DNA of 18,703 nucleotides, taken from positions 1 through 18,703 of the forward strand of contig DATLBC010000157.1 of assembly GCA_035527095.1 (NCBI GenBank), read 5' to 3'. The notes under the pieces are model-generated. The model was given only the letters and a program-made list of their open reading frames with translations, did no database searches and was not told the DNA's origin. The stretch is from Sva-07 sp035527095. GTDB lineage: Bacteria; Actinomycetota; Acidimicrobiia; Acidimicrobiales; Ilumatobacteraceae. Every line of letters starts with the position of its first letter. The stretch's first letter is position 1. Shown here in pieces: positions 1 to 10,400 of the stretch. The translations under genes and the position numbers were made by a program.

Positions 1-118
1 TGTCCCCCCGGAACTCCTCCCGACCCGCTGACCCGGGCCGTTGGCGTCCGGTGAGCGAGGCGACCGTATACGGCGGTTTGGCTCATCGATGGCGGGTGGT
101 GCGAACCCGAGCTCGGTG

Positions 119-136
119 TGAGTGAGTACTCACTCA
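119..136. promoter_or_regulatory. 18-bp perfect palindrome, probable TetR operator
   Basis: The sequence TGAGTGAGTACTCACTCA is identical to its own reverse complement over 18 bases. It lies 15 bases before the preferred ATG of the TetR-family gene and overlaps the possible GTG start at 122. TetR-family dimers typically bind such dyads next to their own gene, so this is probably the autoregulatory operator of the repressor and the ABC exporter genes behind it. A TATACG hexamer at 67-72 could be a -10 element, but no well-spaced -35 was found, so the promoter is not assigned. Confidence 0.75.
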
Positions 137-151
137 GTTAGGGTGCCGACG

Positions 152-739
152 ATGCCGGCCTCCACCAGTGCCCTCCCGACGTCCAAGCGGGCGTCGGCGA
201 TGCCCCCGGAGGAGCGACGCGCAGCGATCATCGAGGCGGTCCGGCCTCTTTTGGCAGAGCACGGCGAGGCGATCACCACCAAGCAGATCGCCTGCGCCGC
301 CGGGATCGCCGAAGGCACGATCTTCCGGGTCTTTGCCGACAAGGACGAGCTGCTCGACGCAACGCTCGACGCGGCGCTCGATCAGGAGCCGTTCGAGAAC
401 GCGCTGCGAGCGATCGATCCCACCCTCGGCTTCGAGGCGCAACTCATCGAGGCCACCGAGTTGATCCAGCAACGCGTCGTCGACGTGTGGACGCTGCTGT
501 CGCACCTCGGACCCAAGCGTCACGACCAGGTGAGACGACCGATGACCGACAGCCCCGCACTCACCGCGATCTTCGAGTCGCACGCCGACCGCATCCGAGT
601 CGACTCACTGGTCGCTGCTCGACTGCTGCGGGCGCTCACCATGTCACTCACCCATCCGATGATTGCCGCGGAAGCGTCCGAGGCATCCGACATCGTCGAC
701 ACCGTGCTGCACGGGGTCGGAACAGGAACCACCACGTGA
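152..739 (+). CDS. TetR/AcrR-family transcriptional repressor
   Basis: The protein has 195 residues from the ATG at 152. Its N-terminal third is a classic TetR DNA-binding domain: a helix (AIIEAVRPLLAEHG), then the helix-turn-helix around TTKQIACAAGIAEGTIFRVF, then the DKDELLDATL helix that follows in this family. The C-terminal part is the variable ligand-binding and dimerisation domain, and its ligand cannot be predicted. I prefer ATG 152 because AGGG (140-143) sits about 8 bases upstream; GTG 122, GTG 143 and ATG 200 are in frame and cannot be excluded. The stop overlaps the GTG of the next gene, so it is the first gene of an operon with the ABC exporter. It probably represses itself and the exporter through the 119-136 palindrome and is released by an exporter substrate; that is inference from the usual TetR-exporter arrangement. 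Confidence 0.92.
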   Translation: MPASTSALPTSKRASAMPPEERRAAIIEAVRPLLAEHGEAITTKQIACAAGIAEGTIFRVFADKDELLDATLDAALDQEPFENALRAIDPTLGFEAQLIEATELIQQRVVDVWTLLSHLGPKRHDQVRRPMTDSPALTAIFESHADRIRVDSLVAARLLRALTMSLTHPMIAAEASEASDIVDTVLHGVGTGTTT

Positions 740-2472
740 AACTCTGGCAACTGATCAAGAGCCACCTCGGCCCATACCGCAACGTGTTGCTGGTCGTCGT
801 CGTTCTCCAGTCGATCGCGACCTTCGCGTCGCTCACGCTGCCGACGATCAACGCGCTGTTGATCGACAATGGCGTGCTCCAGGGCGACAACGACTACATC
901 TTGACGATGGGTGGCGTGATGATGGGATTCACCGTCATCCAGATCATCTTCACCGTCGGGGCGGTCTGGTACGCGTCGCGGGCGGCGATGGGCTTCGGCC
1001 GTGACATCCGGCGTGATCTGTTCCACACGGTCACGGGCTACTCGGCTCGTGAGGTCGGCCAGTTCGGGGCACCGTCGCTGATCACCCGGACCACCAATGA
1101 TGTCCAACAGATCCAGATGCTCGTGGTCATGGCGTGCACGATGATGATCACGGCACCGATCACGATGGTGATCGGCATCTTCTTCGCCGTGCGCGAAGAC
1201 CCGGGCCTCTCGATGATTCTCGTGTTCGCAATTCCGGCGGCGGTCGTTGCGCTCGGCTCGATCGTGTATCGGATGGTCCCGTCGTTCCAGGCGATGCAGT
1301 TCCGCATCGACCGGGTGAACCTCGTGCTACGTGAGCAGATCACCGGCATGCGAGTCGTGAGGGCGTTCGTGCGCGAACCGCAAGAGGTCGAGCGGTTCTC
1401 GCAGGCGAACGACGAGCTGACGCAGACCTCCCTGCGCGCCGGGCGCCTGATGGCGGCCACGTTCCCGACGGTGATGCTGATCATCAACCTGTCGAGCGTT
1501 GCGGTGATCTGGATCGGTGGCGACCGGATCGGCGCCGGCCAGATGGAGATCGGTTCGCTCGTCGCCTACCTGAGTTACCTGATGCAGATCCTGTTCGCCG
1601 TGGTGATGATGACGTTCATGGTGTCGATGATCCCGCGCGCCGGCGTCGCGGCCGACCGTGTGGCGGAAGTGCTCGACACGCCGTCGACGGTTCGCCAGCC
1701 CGACCAACCGGTGACCGAGGTGTTCGAGCGCGGGATGCTCGAGTTCCGCGATGTCGCCTTCGCGTACCCCGGCGCCGACCGACCTGTGCTGAGCAACATC
1801 TCGTTCCGTGTCGAAGCCGGCACGACGACGGCGATCATCGGGAGTACCGGCGCCGGCAAGACCACGTTGATGAACCTCGTCTCGCGGCTCTCCGACGCCA
1901 CCGAGGGCGCGGTACTCGTCGATGGCGTCGACGTACGCCAACTCGACCTCGACCTGCTCTGGAGCAAGGTCGGCTACGTCCCGCAGAAGCCGTTCCTGTT
2001 CTCGGGAACCGTGGCATCGAACCTGCGATACGGGCGACCTGACGCAGATGAGGGTGAGCTCTGGGAAGCGCTCGAGGTCGCTCAGGCGAGTGGGTTCGTG
2101 CAGGCGATGCCCGATGGTGTCGAGAGCCCGATCACCCAGGGCGGCACGAACGTCTCGGGTGGCCAGCGTCAACGTCTGTGCATCGCGCGGGCGCTCGTGG
2201 TGAAGCCCGAGATCTACGTGTTCGACGACTCGTTCTCTGCACTCGACCTCGCCACCGATGCCCGGCTTCGTGCCGCACTGAAACCGCACACCGCCGATTC
2301 GGCCGTGCTGATCGTTGCCCACCGCGTGTCGACGATCGTCGACGCCGACCAGATTCTCGTGCTCGAGGACGGCGAGATCATCGGGCGTGGCACTCACGCC
2401 GAGCTGATCGAAACGTGCCCGACGTATTCCGAGATCGTCGAATCGCAGATCGGACAGGGGGCCGTGGCATGA
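736..2472 (+). CDS. ABC exporter half-transporter, degenerate-site subunit
   Basis: This is an inner-membrane ABC exporter subunit with a fused permease and ATPase, 578 residues from GTG 736. That start overlaps the tetR stop (GTGA) and has CAGGAA about 7 bases upstream. The open frame extends further 5', but that part lies inside tetR in another frame. Residues 1-300 hold the transmembrane segments (first near LLVVVVLQSIATFASLTL). The nucleotide-binding domain has Walker A GSTGAGKT (369-376), a canonical signature SGGQ (474-477), Walker B ending in D497, and H-loop H529. The residue after D497 is Asp498 where active ATPases have the catalytic Glu. In heterodimeric exporters such as TM287/288 this marks the subunit whose own Walker B forms the degenerate site. 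The partner is encoded immediately downstream. The substrate is unknown; drug or lipid export is usual for the family. Confidence 0.93.
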   Translation: MKLWQLIKSHLGPYRNVLLVVVVLQSIATFASLTLPTINALLIDNGVLQGDNDYILTMGGVMMGFTVIQIIFTVGAVWYASRAAMGFGRDIRRDLFHTVTGYSAREVGQFGAPSLITRTTNDVQQIQMLVVMACTMMITAPITMVIGIFFAVREDPGLSMILVFAIPAAVVALGSIVYRMVPSFQAMQFRIDRVNLVLREQITGMRVVRAFVREPQEVERFSQANDELTQTSLRAGRLMAATFPTVMLIINLSSVAVIWIGGDRIGAGQMEIGSLVAYLSYLMQILFAVVMMTFMVSMIPRAGVAADRVAEVLDTPSTVRQPDQPVTEVFERGMLEFRDVAFAYPGADRPVLSNISFRVEAGTTTAIIGSTGAGKTTLMNLVSRLSDATEGAVLVDGVDVRQLDLDLLWSKVGYVPQKPFLFSGTVASNLRYGRPDADEGELWEALEVAQASGFVQAMPDGVESPITQGGTNVSGGQRQRLCIARALVVKPEIYVFDDSFSALDLATDARLRAALKPHTADSAVLIVAHRVSTIVDADQILVLEDGEIIGRGTHAELIETCPTYSEIVESQIGQGAVA

Positions 2473-4364
2473 GCACCAACGGCACGAAGGGAACCAACGG
2501 CGGCGACTCCGACGACGACCGGAAACTGCTGGCAACCGCTGGCACCGAGGCCCGCCGAGCGAGCTTCGGGCCCGGTGGTGGCGTCGGGATGCCCACTGAG
2601 CGCAGCGACAAGTTCGGATCGACGCTCAAGCGGCTCGGCGACATCCTGGGTACCGAGAAGCCCCGTCTGTTCGCCGTGTTCGTACTCACCGTCGTCAGCG
2701 TCGTCCTGGTGGTCATCGGCCCGAAGCTGTTGGGCGATGCGACCAACATCATCGTGCAGGGCGTGGTCAGCGGTGAGGGCATCGACTTCGGCGAGCTGCA
2801 CAGTCAGCTGATCACCGTGATGTTGGTCTATGCCGGGTCATTTCTGCTGTCGTACACCTCGTCGTACGTGCTCGCCGGCGTGGTGCAGCGGTCGATGTTC
2901 TCGCTCCGTGAAGCGGTGGAGCGCAAGCTCAACCACTTGCCGTTGAGCTACATCGACCGTCAGCCTCGCGGCGACCTGCTGAGCCGGGTGACCAACGACA
3001 TCGACAACCTGTCGCAGAGCCTGCAACAGACGACCAGTCAGATCCTCACGTCACTGCTGACGTTGATCGGCGTCACGATCATGATGTTCACGATCTCGCC
3101 GCTGCTGGCGCTGATCGCGCTCACCACGGTGCCGCTGTCGGTGTGGTTGATGAAGGTGATCGGCGGCAAGGCGCGCCCGCGCTTCATGGATCAGTGGCGC
3201 CACACCGGCGATCTCAACGCACAGGCCGAGGAGGTGTTCAGCGGTCACGCGATCGTCAAGAGCTTTGGTCGCCAACGCGAGGCCGAGGCCAGGTTCCGAG
3301 CCGACAACGACAAGCTCTACGAGGCCAGCTTCGCGGCGCAGTTCATGGCCAATCTGATCCAGCCGGCGATGCTGTTCATGGGCAACATCCAGTACATCCT
3401 GATCGCTGTCGTCGGCGGTCTGCAGATCTCGTCGGGCTCGCTCAGCATCGGCGACATGCAGGCGATGATCCAGTACGCCCGCCAGTTCTCCCAGCCGCTC
3501 ACCCACTTGGCGTCGATGGCGGCCACGTTCCAGTCGGGCATCGCGTCACTCGAGCGTGTGTTGGAGTTGGTCGACGCCGAGGAGCAGTCGGCCGAACAGG
3601 AACTCTCCGCCGACCCGTTGCCGGTGAAGGGGCGTGTGGTGTTCGAGGACGTGCACTTCGCGTACGACCCCGACAAGCCCTTGATCACCGGCTTGAACGT
3701 CACGGCCGAGCCGGGCGAGACCGTCGCCATCGTCGGCCCGACCGGTGCGGGCAAGACGACGCTGGTCAACTTGATCATGCGGTTCTACGAGATCGACTCG
3801 GGGCGGATCACGCTCGACGGGCGCGACATCGCCGGCTTCCCGCGCAGCGAGCTGCGCTCGGACATCGGCATGGTGCTGCAGGACACGTGGCTGTTCGGCG
3901 GAACGATCCGCGATAACCTGCGCTACGGCAACCCTGACGCCACTGACGAGCAGATCTACGAGGCTGCTCGGGTCACGTACGTCGACCGGTTCGTGCACTC
4001 GTTGCCCGATGGCTACGACACGATGATCAACGACGAGGGCGACAACATCTCCACCGGCGAGAAGCAGCTGATGACGATCGCCCGTGCCTTCCTCAACAAC
4101 CCGGCGATCCTGATCCTCGACGAGGCGACCAGCTCGGTCGACACCCGCACCGAGGTGTTGATCCAGGAGGCGATGAACAACCTGCGGGCGAACCGCACGA
4201 GCTTCGTGATCGCTCACCGGCTGTCGACCATTCGTGGCGCCGACGTGATCCTCGTGATGGAGGACGGCCAGATCGTCGAGCAGGGCAACCACGACTCGCT
4301 CCTCGAGTCGCACGGCGCCTACTGGCGCCTCTACAACGCCCAGTTCGCCGGCAACACCATCTGA
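2469..4364 (+). CDS. ABC exporter half-transporter, catalytic-Glu subunit
   Basis: This is the second half of the heterodimeric exporter, 631 residues. ATG 2469 overlaps the previous stop (ATGA), with AGGGGG about 7 bases upstream, so the two are probably translationally coupled in equal amounts. About 45 hydrophilic Gly/Asp-rich residues precede a helix entering the membrane (FAVFVLTVVSVVLVVIG). Coupling-helix features such as YIDRQPRGDLLSRVTNDID are present. The ATPase domain has Walker A GPTGAGKT (423-430), Walker B with D551 and catalytic E552, and H-loop H583. Its signature is STGE (528-531) instead of SGGQ. This altered signature should face the Asp-containing Walker B of the first subunit, while E552 pairs with the first subunit's intact SGGQ. 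That leaves one active and one degenerate site. The gene is followed directly by a REP-like palindrome. Confidence 0.93.
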   Translation: MSTNGTKGTNGGDSDDDRKLLATAGTEARRASFGPGGGVGMPTERSDKFGSTLKRLGDILGTEKPRLFAVFVLTVVSVVLVVIGPKLLGDATNIIVQGVVSGEGIDFGELHSQLITVMLVYAGSFLLSYTSSYVLAGVVQRSMFSLREAVERKLNHLPLSYIDRQPRGDLLSRVTNDIDNLSQSLQQTTSQILTSLLTLIGVTIMMFTISPLLALIALTTVPLSVWLMKVIGGKARPRFMDQWRHTGDLNAQAEEVFSGHAIVKSFGRQREAEARFRADNDKLYEASFAAQFMANLIQPAMLFMGNIQYILIAVVGGLQISSGSLSIGDMQAMIQYARQFSQPLTHLASMAATFQSGIASLERVLELVDAEEQSAEQELSADPLPVKGRVVFEDVHFAYDPDKPLITGLNVTAEPGETVAIVGPTGAGKTTLVNLIMRFYEIDSGRITLDGRDIAGFPRSELRSDIGMVLQDTWLFGGTIRDNLRYGNPDATDEQIYEAARVTYVDRFVHSLPDGYDTMINDEGDNISTGEKQLMTIARAFLNNPAILILDEATSSVDTRTEVLIQEAMNNLRANRTSFVIAHRLSTIRGADVILVMEDGQIVEQGNHDSLLESHGAYWRLYNAQFAGNTI

Positions 4365-4393
4365 TTACATCGCGGGTCTGACCCCTGATGTAA
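4365..4393. repeat. REP-like 29-bp palindrome, copy 1
   Basis: Two 14-base arms (TTACATCGCGGGTC and GACCCCTGATGTAA) flank a single T and pair with two mismatches. The element starts at the base after the ABC gene's stop codon and lies between two convergent genes, 34 bases from the end of the giant cyclase gene. It has no T-tract, so it is not a standard intrinsic terminator, although its hairpin could stall polymerase from either side. Its reverse complement matches copy 2 (18220-18248) at 28 of 29 bases. Confidence 0.85.
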
Positions 4394-4427
4394 ACGTGCC
4401 ATCCGTTGCGCGGCCCCGCAGTGATCG

Positions 4428-7400
4428 TCAGCTGGTGTGGTCCTCGAAACGGGCGATGGCGCTGTCGATGCCGTCCGTGTCGAAGTGCTCTATGCGGGTC
4501 ACCTGTTCGGCGTCGCAGGTCATGAGCGTGATGTGCCCGACGAAGTCGTGCCCGCCGCTGAGATCCGGATACTCGGTTCTGACGAGCAGGAGTGTGGCTG
4601 TCGGTACCGAGCGGATGACAGATCGACGGAAGACCAGACCGCCCATTGCCTTGAGCGCCTCCACGCTGTCCAGGTACGCAGCTCGGTCCGGGGCGCCGAG
4701 GCCGATCGATCGGTGGTCGATCATTTGGAAGTCGTCGGACAGGAGGTCAGCAGGGAAGGTGCGCATCGGGAGCGCCTCGCCGAATCGTCGAAACGGGAGT
4801 TCGGAAGCGGGCGACAAGTATGTGCTGAAGAACTCGTGGCACTCGGCGGTCGATCCTGGGCTGAACCGTCTGATGTGACGGATGCGATGCGTGTCGTCGA
4901 TGATCTCGATGGATCGCGCCGTCGTATCGTCGCGAACCGTGTCGAACGCTGCGAACCCGTCCCCGTCGACGGCGAACAGCTCACGCTCGACGAGACCGAA
5001 GCCGAGCTCCTCGGGAGTCACCGAGCCGGTCGCAATGTCGAACTTCGTGACGCTTCGGCCATCGGGCAACAGGCCCTCGAAGTCGTCGCTGAATCGGTCG
5101 ACGAACTGTTCGTGGCGGCCCGTCAGCGTGAAGATGTTGGCGGCCCCGCTGACGATCACGGCGTCGTTCGGTTGCACCAGCTCACGAGCTGCTGCCGCTT
5201 CGATCTCTGCCATTCGCTCGTCGGCGCCCCCGCGGTCGTCGATCTCGAACTGGTCGGTTCGCATGACGATGCCGGTCGCGAGATCGATCTCGTTCACGAG
5301 CAACGACGAGTGTTCCACCTCGACGCCGAGTTCGGTTGAGCCGCGAAGGCAGTACTCACCGAACAGGACAGCCGGATGAGTGCCTCGTTTGAAGCGCGGC
5401 AGGTAGTAGGTGACCTCGGCCGTCAGTTCCCGGAGGGAGTCTGACCGCGCCATGAACGCTTCTCGGTCGGTCGTTGCCCAGCCGATGGCCCGATGGTCGA
5501 CGTGTTCGAACTCTGGATGGAAATGGAGCTGCGAGCGTTCTCTGTCGTGGTCGGTGATCGCTTCGAGGGCACTCATCAACGCCGCGTCGCCGACGTCGAT
5601 CGCGTCGGCGTCACCGTCGAGCACGAGTCGATTCAGTTCGACCACGGCGGCCGACAGATCGTCGGGATCGAAGATGACGGATCGCTCGAGGAGGTCGTCG
5701 GCATTCCATCGGTCGACCCGGAGGGCCCGGACCTCAGAGACGTCCCTCTGGCCCTCCAACCACATCACGACCGACGAGAGCGCCAGGTCGTCGCCTCGCG
5801 TGGCAAGGGTCGTGTGTTCGGCGGACATCTCGCCGACGATCGCCCAGCCTGTCAGGGCCTCGTCGCGCCCGCTGTACACGGTGGCGTGGCTGGCGCGCCG
5901 ATCGTCGATGACGATCTCGTCAGACACGAGAGTGGTCCAGTCGTCGCTCGCCAACCACCCGTGAGTGAGCCGGTCGGCCCGATTCCACGGTTCGTGGGCG
6001 GCGGCCGCGGTCTGGGATCTCTCCCTGGCTCCGAGAGCCGCTGCGATCTCCTCGAAACGGGCGGTTGCAGCATCGAGTTGGTCGTCCGGGTAGAGGCCCA
6101 TCCAGGTGAGTCGGCCGGCCCGAGCGGTCATCACGGCGATGCCACGCTCGACGATCGGGGCTCCCTCACCGTGCGGGTTGGTCTCGACCTCGTACGCAGT
6201 GACGCCGGCTCCGTCGACGATGCGATGCAGCGTGCCGGTGATGAGGCCGACACCGAGCGTGCTCGGTCGATCCGCCACCGACTCCAGGAACGCTGCGCGG
6301 TCCCGAGGTCCCCAGCCCAAGGGTCGGAGGTCGTCGGTGCGGAAGTCGTCGGCAAGGAACGTGTTCAGCCGGGCGAGGTCGGCGCCGGCGACCGCCACCG
6401 CCATGTCGGCCACGACGTGTGCCTGGTCACGCAGTGTTGGTGACAGTCGAGCGAGGAACGCTGGATCGATCGAGTTGCCGTCGAACCAGCCGGTGACCGG
6501 CTCGCTCGCGAGCCGCGCTTCGTGCTCGGCGAGTCGGGCGATGGCGACCGCCTCGTCATCCTCTTCGTACAGCTCGACTCCGACGAGTCTGTCGCCGTCG
6601 AACAGCGTGACTGCCAACGATGGAAACGAGACCGTGTCGTACAGATCCTCAGCGCCTTCCCACATCGAGATTCGATCGATCGATCCGAAGGGGGTCAACA
6701 TCAGGTCGTACTCGCCGACGAGCATCCATGACGCCGATGCGGCGTTCGACCGGGCGAACTCGATCCAGTCGGCGCGATCGAACGAGCCGAAGCCGAGTTG
6801 GCGATGATCGATCCACCGGAAGTCGGGCGTCGTCAGATCCCGGAGTGCGTCGGCATCGCCGTGGACGATGGCCACCGACATGTCGAGAATTGTCTGGCTC
6901 ATCTGTCGCAGCTCGGGTGGGCGGATGTCCACCATGCGTGGGCCGGTCCAGCGAAGGGCGTCGGCGGCCGAGCTGGCCGGCGACACGAACATCGCTGTCA
7001 ACCGCCCGTCTGTATCGGTTTCCTCGACTGCGTAGAGCACGTCGCCGCCATCGGAGATGATCCGAATCACCGCCAGCCGGTCGGACGTGACCTTCACCAC
7101 GGTGCGTTGCTCGCCGCCGTAGCCGAGCGCTGACGGCTCGATGTCGCCGCGCTCGAGGTGGGCTTTTTCGATCGTGGTGCCGTCGGCCAACGTCGCGGTG
7201 AAGTCGTCGGCGAAGCAGGCGAGAAACGCCTCGGTGTCGCCGACGCGGGCGGTGATGTTCGCCCGGCCGCCGACGAAGACGGCGTCGTTCGGCGGGATCC
7301 GGGTGTGTTCGTGCTCGGCGGCCAGTTCCTCGAATCGGGCGTGGGCAGCTTCCAGGTCGTCGAGTGAGTACTGGTCGACCGAGGTGATCAGACCGGTCGC

Positions 7401-10400
7401 GGGACTCTGGACCACCACATTGATCCGCCGGTCTTCGATCAGGACGCCGTCGGTCGTGTGTGCTCGAAGAGCGAATCGGCTGAGCGAGACCGGCCCACGA
7501 AGCTCGAGGATGACCGGCGTCCATGTCGTCGAGCTGGTGGTCGTGTCGACCAGGGCCTGATGGCGTTCCACGTATCCCGCTCGATCGTGACTGCCCCACG
7601 CGAGCGAACGATGGTCGTTGACCGCCAGGTCGCGAGCAAGGACCAGCCAGAGACCGTCGGAGTCCCAGCGGTTCGCTTGTCGATGAGACAGGCCAACCGA
7701 GGCCAACCCCAACGACATCTCGGGCCCGGCCGAGTTCGCCGCCAGGCGGTCGAGTTCCTCGACCGCCGCTGCGAGGTCGTCGGGGTCGAAGACGACGAAC
7801 AGATCGAACAGACCGTTCGCTCCGAGTCGGGCAAGGTTGAGGAATTCGACCTCGAGCTGGGCCGACCGATGACCGTCCGGAACGGGCTCCGCGCGCTCGA
7901 ACTCGGTCAGGTACCAGGTGCTCTGCAGCAGGATCAGGTCCCCGTCGCGAGCTGCAACCGGCTCGACCTTCGACGACGTGATCCGGTATCCGTGGACGCC
8001 GAACGACGTGACGATCGCATCCCATGCCTCCTTCCCGGACCGGGTGTTCTGGAAGAGCGATCGTCGATCATCGATGACGACTTGGTCGCTGAGCGTCGAG
8101 GAAGTTCGCCCGGCATGCCGCCAGTCGATCATCGTCCGATGCGCCTCGTTCCAGGGTGCATCGGCCGGCATCGTGAGGAGGTCGGCGTCGTCGATCGGGA
8201 CCCCGAGCGATCGAGCGTGCTCGATGACCCTGGCGATGGCGCTGGCCTCGTCGCCCTCGTCGTACAGCTCGAAGGCGATGAGGCGATCGCCATCACACAG
8301 GGCAACTGAGATGTTCGGAATCGTGATCGTGTCGTCGACCGCCTCCGTCCCCGACCAGAATTCGACGCCCGCCGCGAGCCCGGCCGGGCAACGGAACAGT
8401 TCCTGGTTCGCGACCTGAACACCCGGCGCGTCGGATGTCCAGACCGAGATGAACTCGTCGCGTGACAGCGTCCCGAAGCCGAGCTGGCGATGATCGATGA
8501 ACAGGAAGCCATCGGGCATTGCGTCGCGGAGTGCCTCGCGGCTCCGGCCTCGGCCGGCCGCCTCGGTCTGGCGCAGGCATGCTGCGAACAGCGGGCGAAG
8601 CTCGGTCGGGAGCAACTCGATCTGGCGGCGGTCGAGTTCGATCACCGCATCCCACAGTCGGTCCGCGGCGAACACCTTCACGGCGACCAGCCGCTTGTGG
8701 TCGTCGATCTCCTCGACCACGAACGTGACGCGCCCATCCGGCGCAACGCAGCGGATCATCGCCAACGGCTCGATCGATACCCGAACCATGCGCCGTTGCT
8801 CGATGCCATAGCCGAGAGCGGTCGGCTCGACCTCGCCTCGCTCGATGGCTCCCTTGTCGATCGTGGTGCCGTCGGCCAGCGTCGCCGTGAAACCGTCGGC
8901 GAAGCAGCCGAGGAACGTCTCTTCGTCGGCGAAGATCGTCGCAAGGTTGGCGCGACCGCCCACGAAGACAGCGTCGTTCGGCTGAATCCGATCCTGGGCG
9001 TATTCCGCCCGGAGTTCATCGGCGCGGGCGATCGCTGCGGCTACGTCGTGTTCGGCGAACTGTTCGGTCCGGTCCGCCAAACCCGTTGCCGGATCGAGGT
9101 GGGCGACCACGTGGTAGCGGTCTTCGAAGTCTGCGCCGTCGAGGCTCTGCCCGGCCACGCGTGCCGAGAACGACCCGACCGGCGGCCGTTCGCGGTGTAC
9201 ATGTTCCACCCAGTTCGTGAAGTCGTCGACGGCGCTGAGCAGCGTCGCGAGGCGTTCCTCGTAAGCCGCTCTGCCTTCGGTGACGCCCCATCCGATGCTC
9301 CGGTGGTCAACCGAGCTGTAGTCACGCGTGAAGCCGTCGGCGGTCGGTATCCCCGAACTGCTCCGCCGATGCACGGTCGAGTGTGAGTAGGTGACGAGGG
9401 CGCGTCCCGGGTCGAGGGTCGCGATGTATAGGCGATCGAGTTCCGCAAGAGCGGCCGCCAAGTCGTCGGCGTCGAACCCCACCCAGAGGTCGATCTCGTC
9501 GTCATCGTCGACGCGGGTGAGCAGCAGGAAATCGAGCGTGAGTGGTCCGCCCGCAGTGGTGGCGGTGTCGATCGGTACGAGATTCCACGTCCCCCGCGCG
9601 AGGCAGAGCCGCTCGCCGCGGAAGGCGAGATCGTCCCAGTCGATGCTCGACAATTCGTAGCCGTCCCGAGCCATCGACGACAGCACGCCTTCGATGAAAT
9701 CGGGACCCTGGTACCGGCCCGCGATGATCTGCCGACGGTCGTCGACGACGAGACGCGCCGACAGACGAGATCGGCTGTCGCTCGCCATGCGGTACTCGAC
9801 CATGGTTCGGGCCGCCGCGTTCAGGTGGCCTTCGGGTGCGCGGCGGCGGGCCTCCGGGCGACGGGTGCCCACCGAGGTCGACGGGTCGGAGTGGAGGGGC
9901 TCGACCACCGTCCCGGCCGGAGCGTTTGTCACCTCGACTCGCACGGCTGCGCCCTTGGCTTCATACAACTCGTTGGCCGACGACGCGGCCTCGCGGGCGC
10001 CATCGAGGTCACCCCCGGCTTCTCGCACCCGGGCGAGGGAGGCGAGCGCGTTGGCGTGATCGACCACGATGTCCGAGGTCGCCGCGAGTGCGGCGGCCTC
10101 CTCGGCGAGCCGGCGGGCCTCGGCGAGTTCGCCGCGGACCGCGAGCACTTCGGCGAGCACCGAGCGTGCCACGATCGCGGTCTGAGGATTCTGGCCGGCG
10201 AGGGCATCGGAATCGGTTGCCATCTCCTCGGCCTCGTCGACGCGGCCCTGTTGAAGCAATGCCCGGGCCAGATGGGCGGCGGCCTGGCCGGCGTCGGCGC
10301 CGATGCCGAGTTGTCCGAGCCCGCCGTACGCTCGCCGAAGGTAGGGCTCGGCGGCCACCGGGTCACCGGCGAGCAGCTCGACGATGCCCGCGTACAGGTC

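Noticed and set aside
487..735. Upstream extension of the first ABC subunit
   Set aside because: It overlaps tetR in a different frame and encodes a non-membrane, Arg-rich stretch. GTG 736 has a ribosome binding site and gives a normal ABC N-terminus.
4365..4393. Classical Rho-independent terminator
   Set aside because: The hairpin is strong but lacks a following T-tract, and a near-identical copy elsewhere points to a repeat family.
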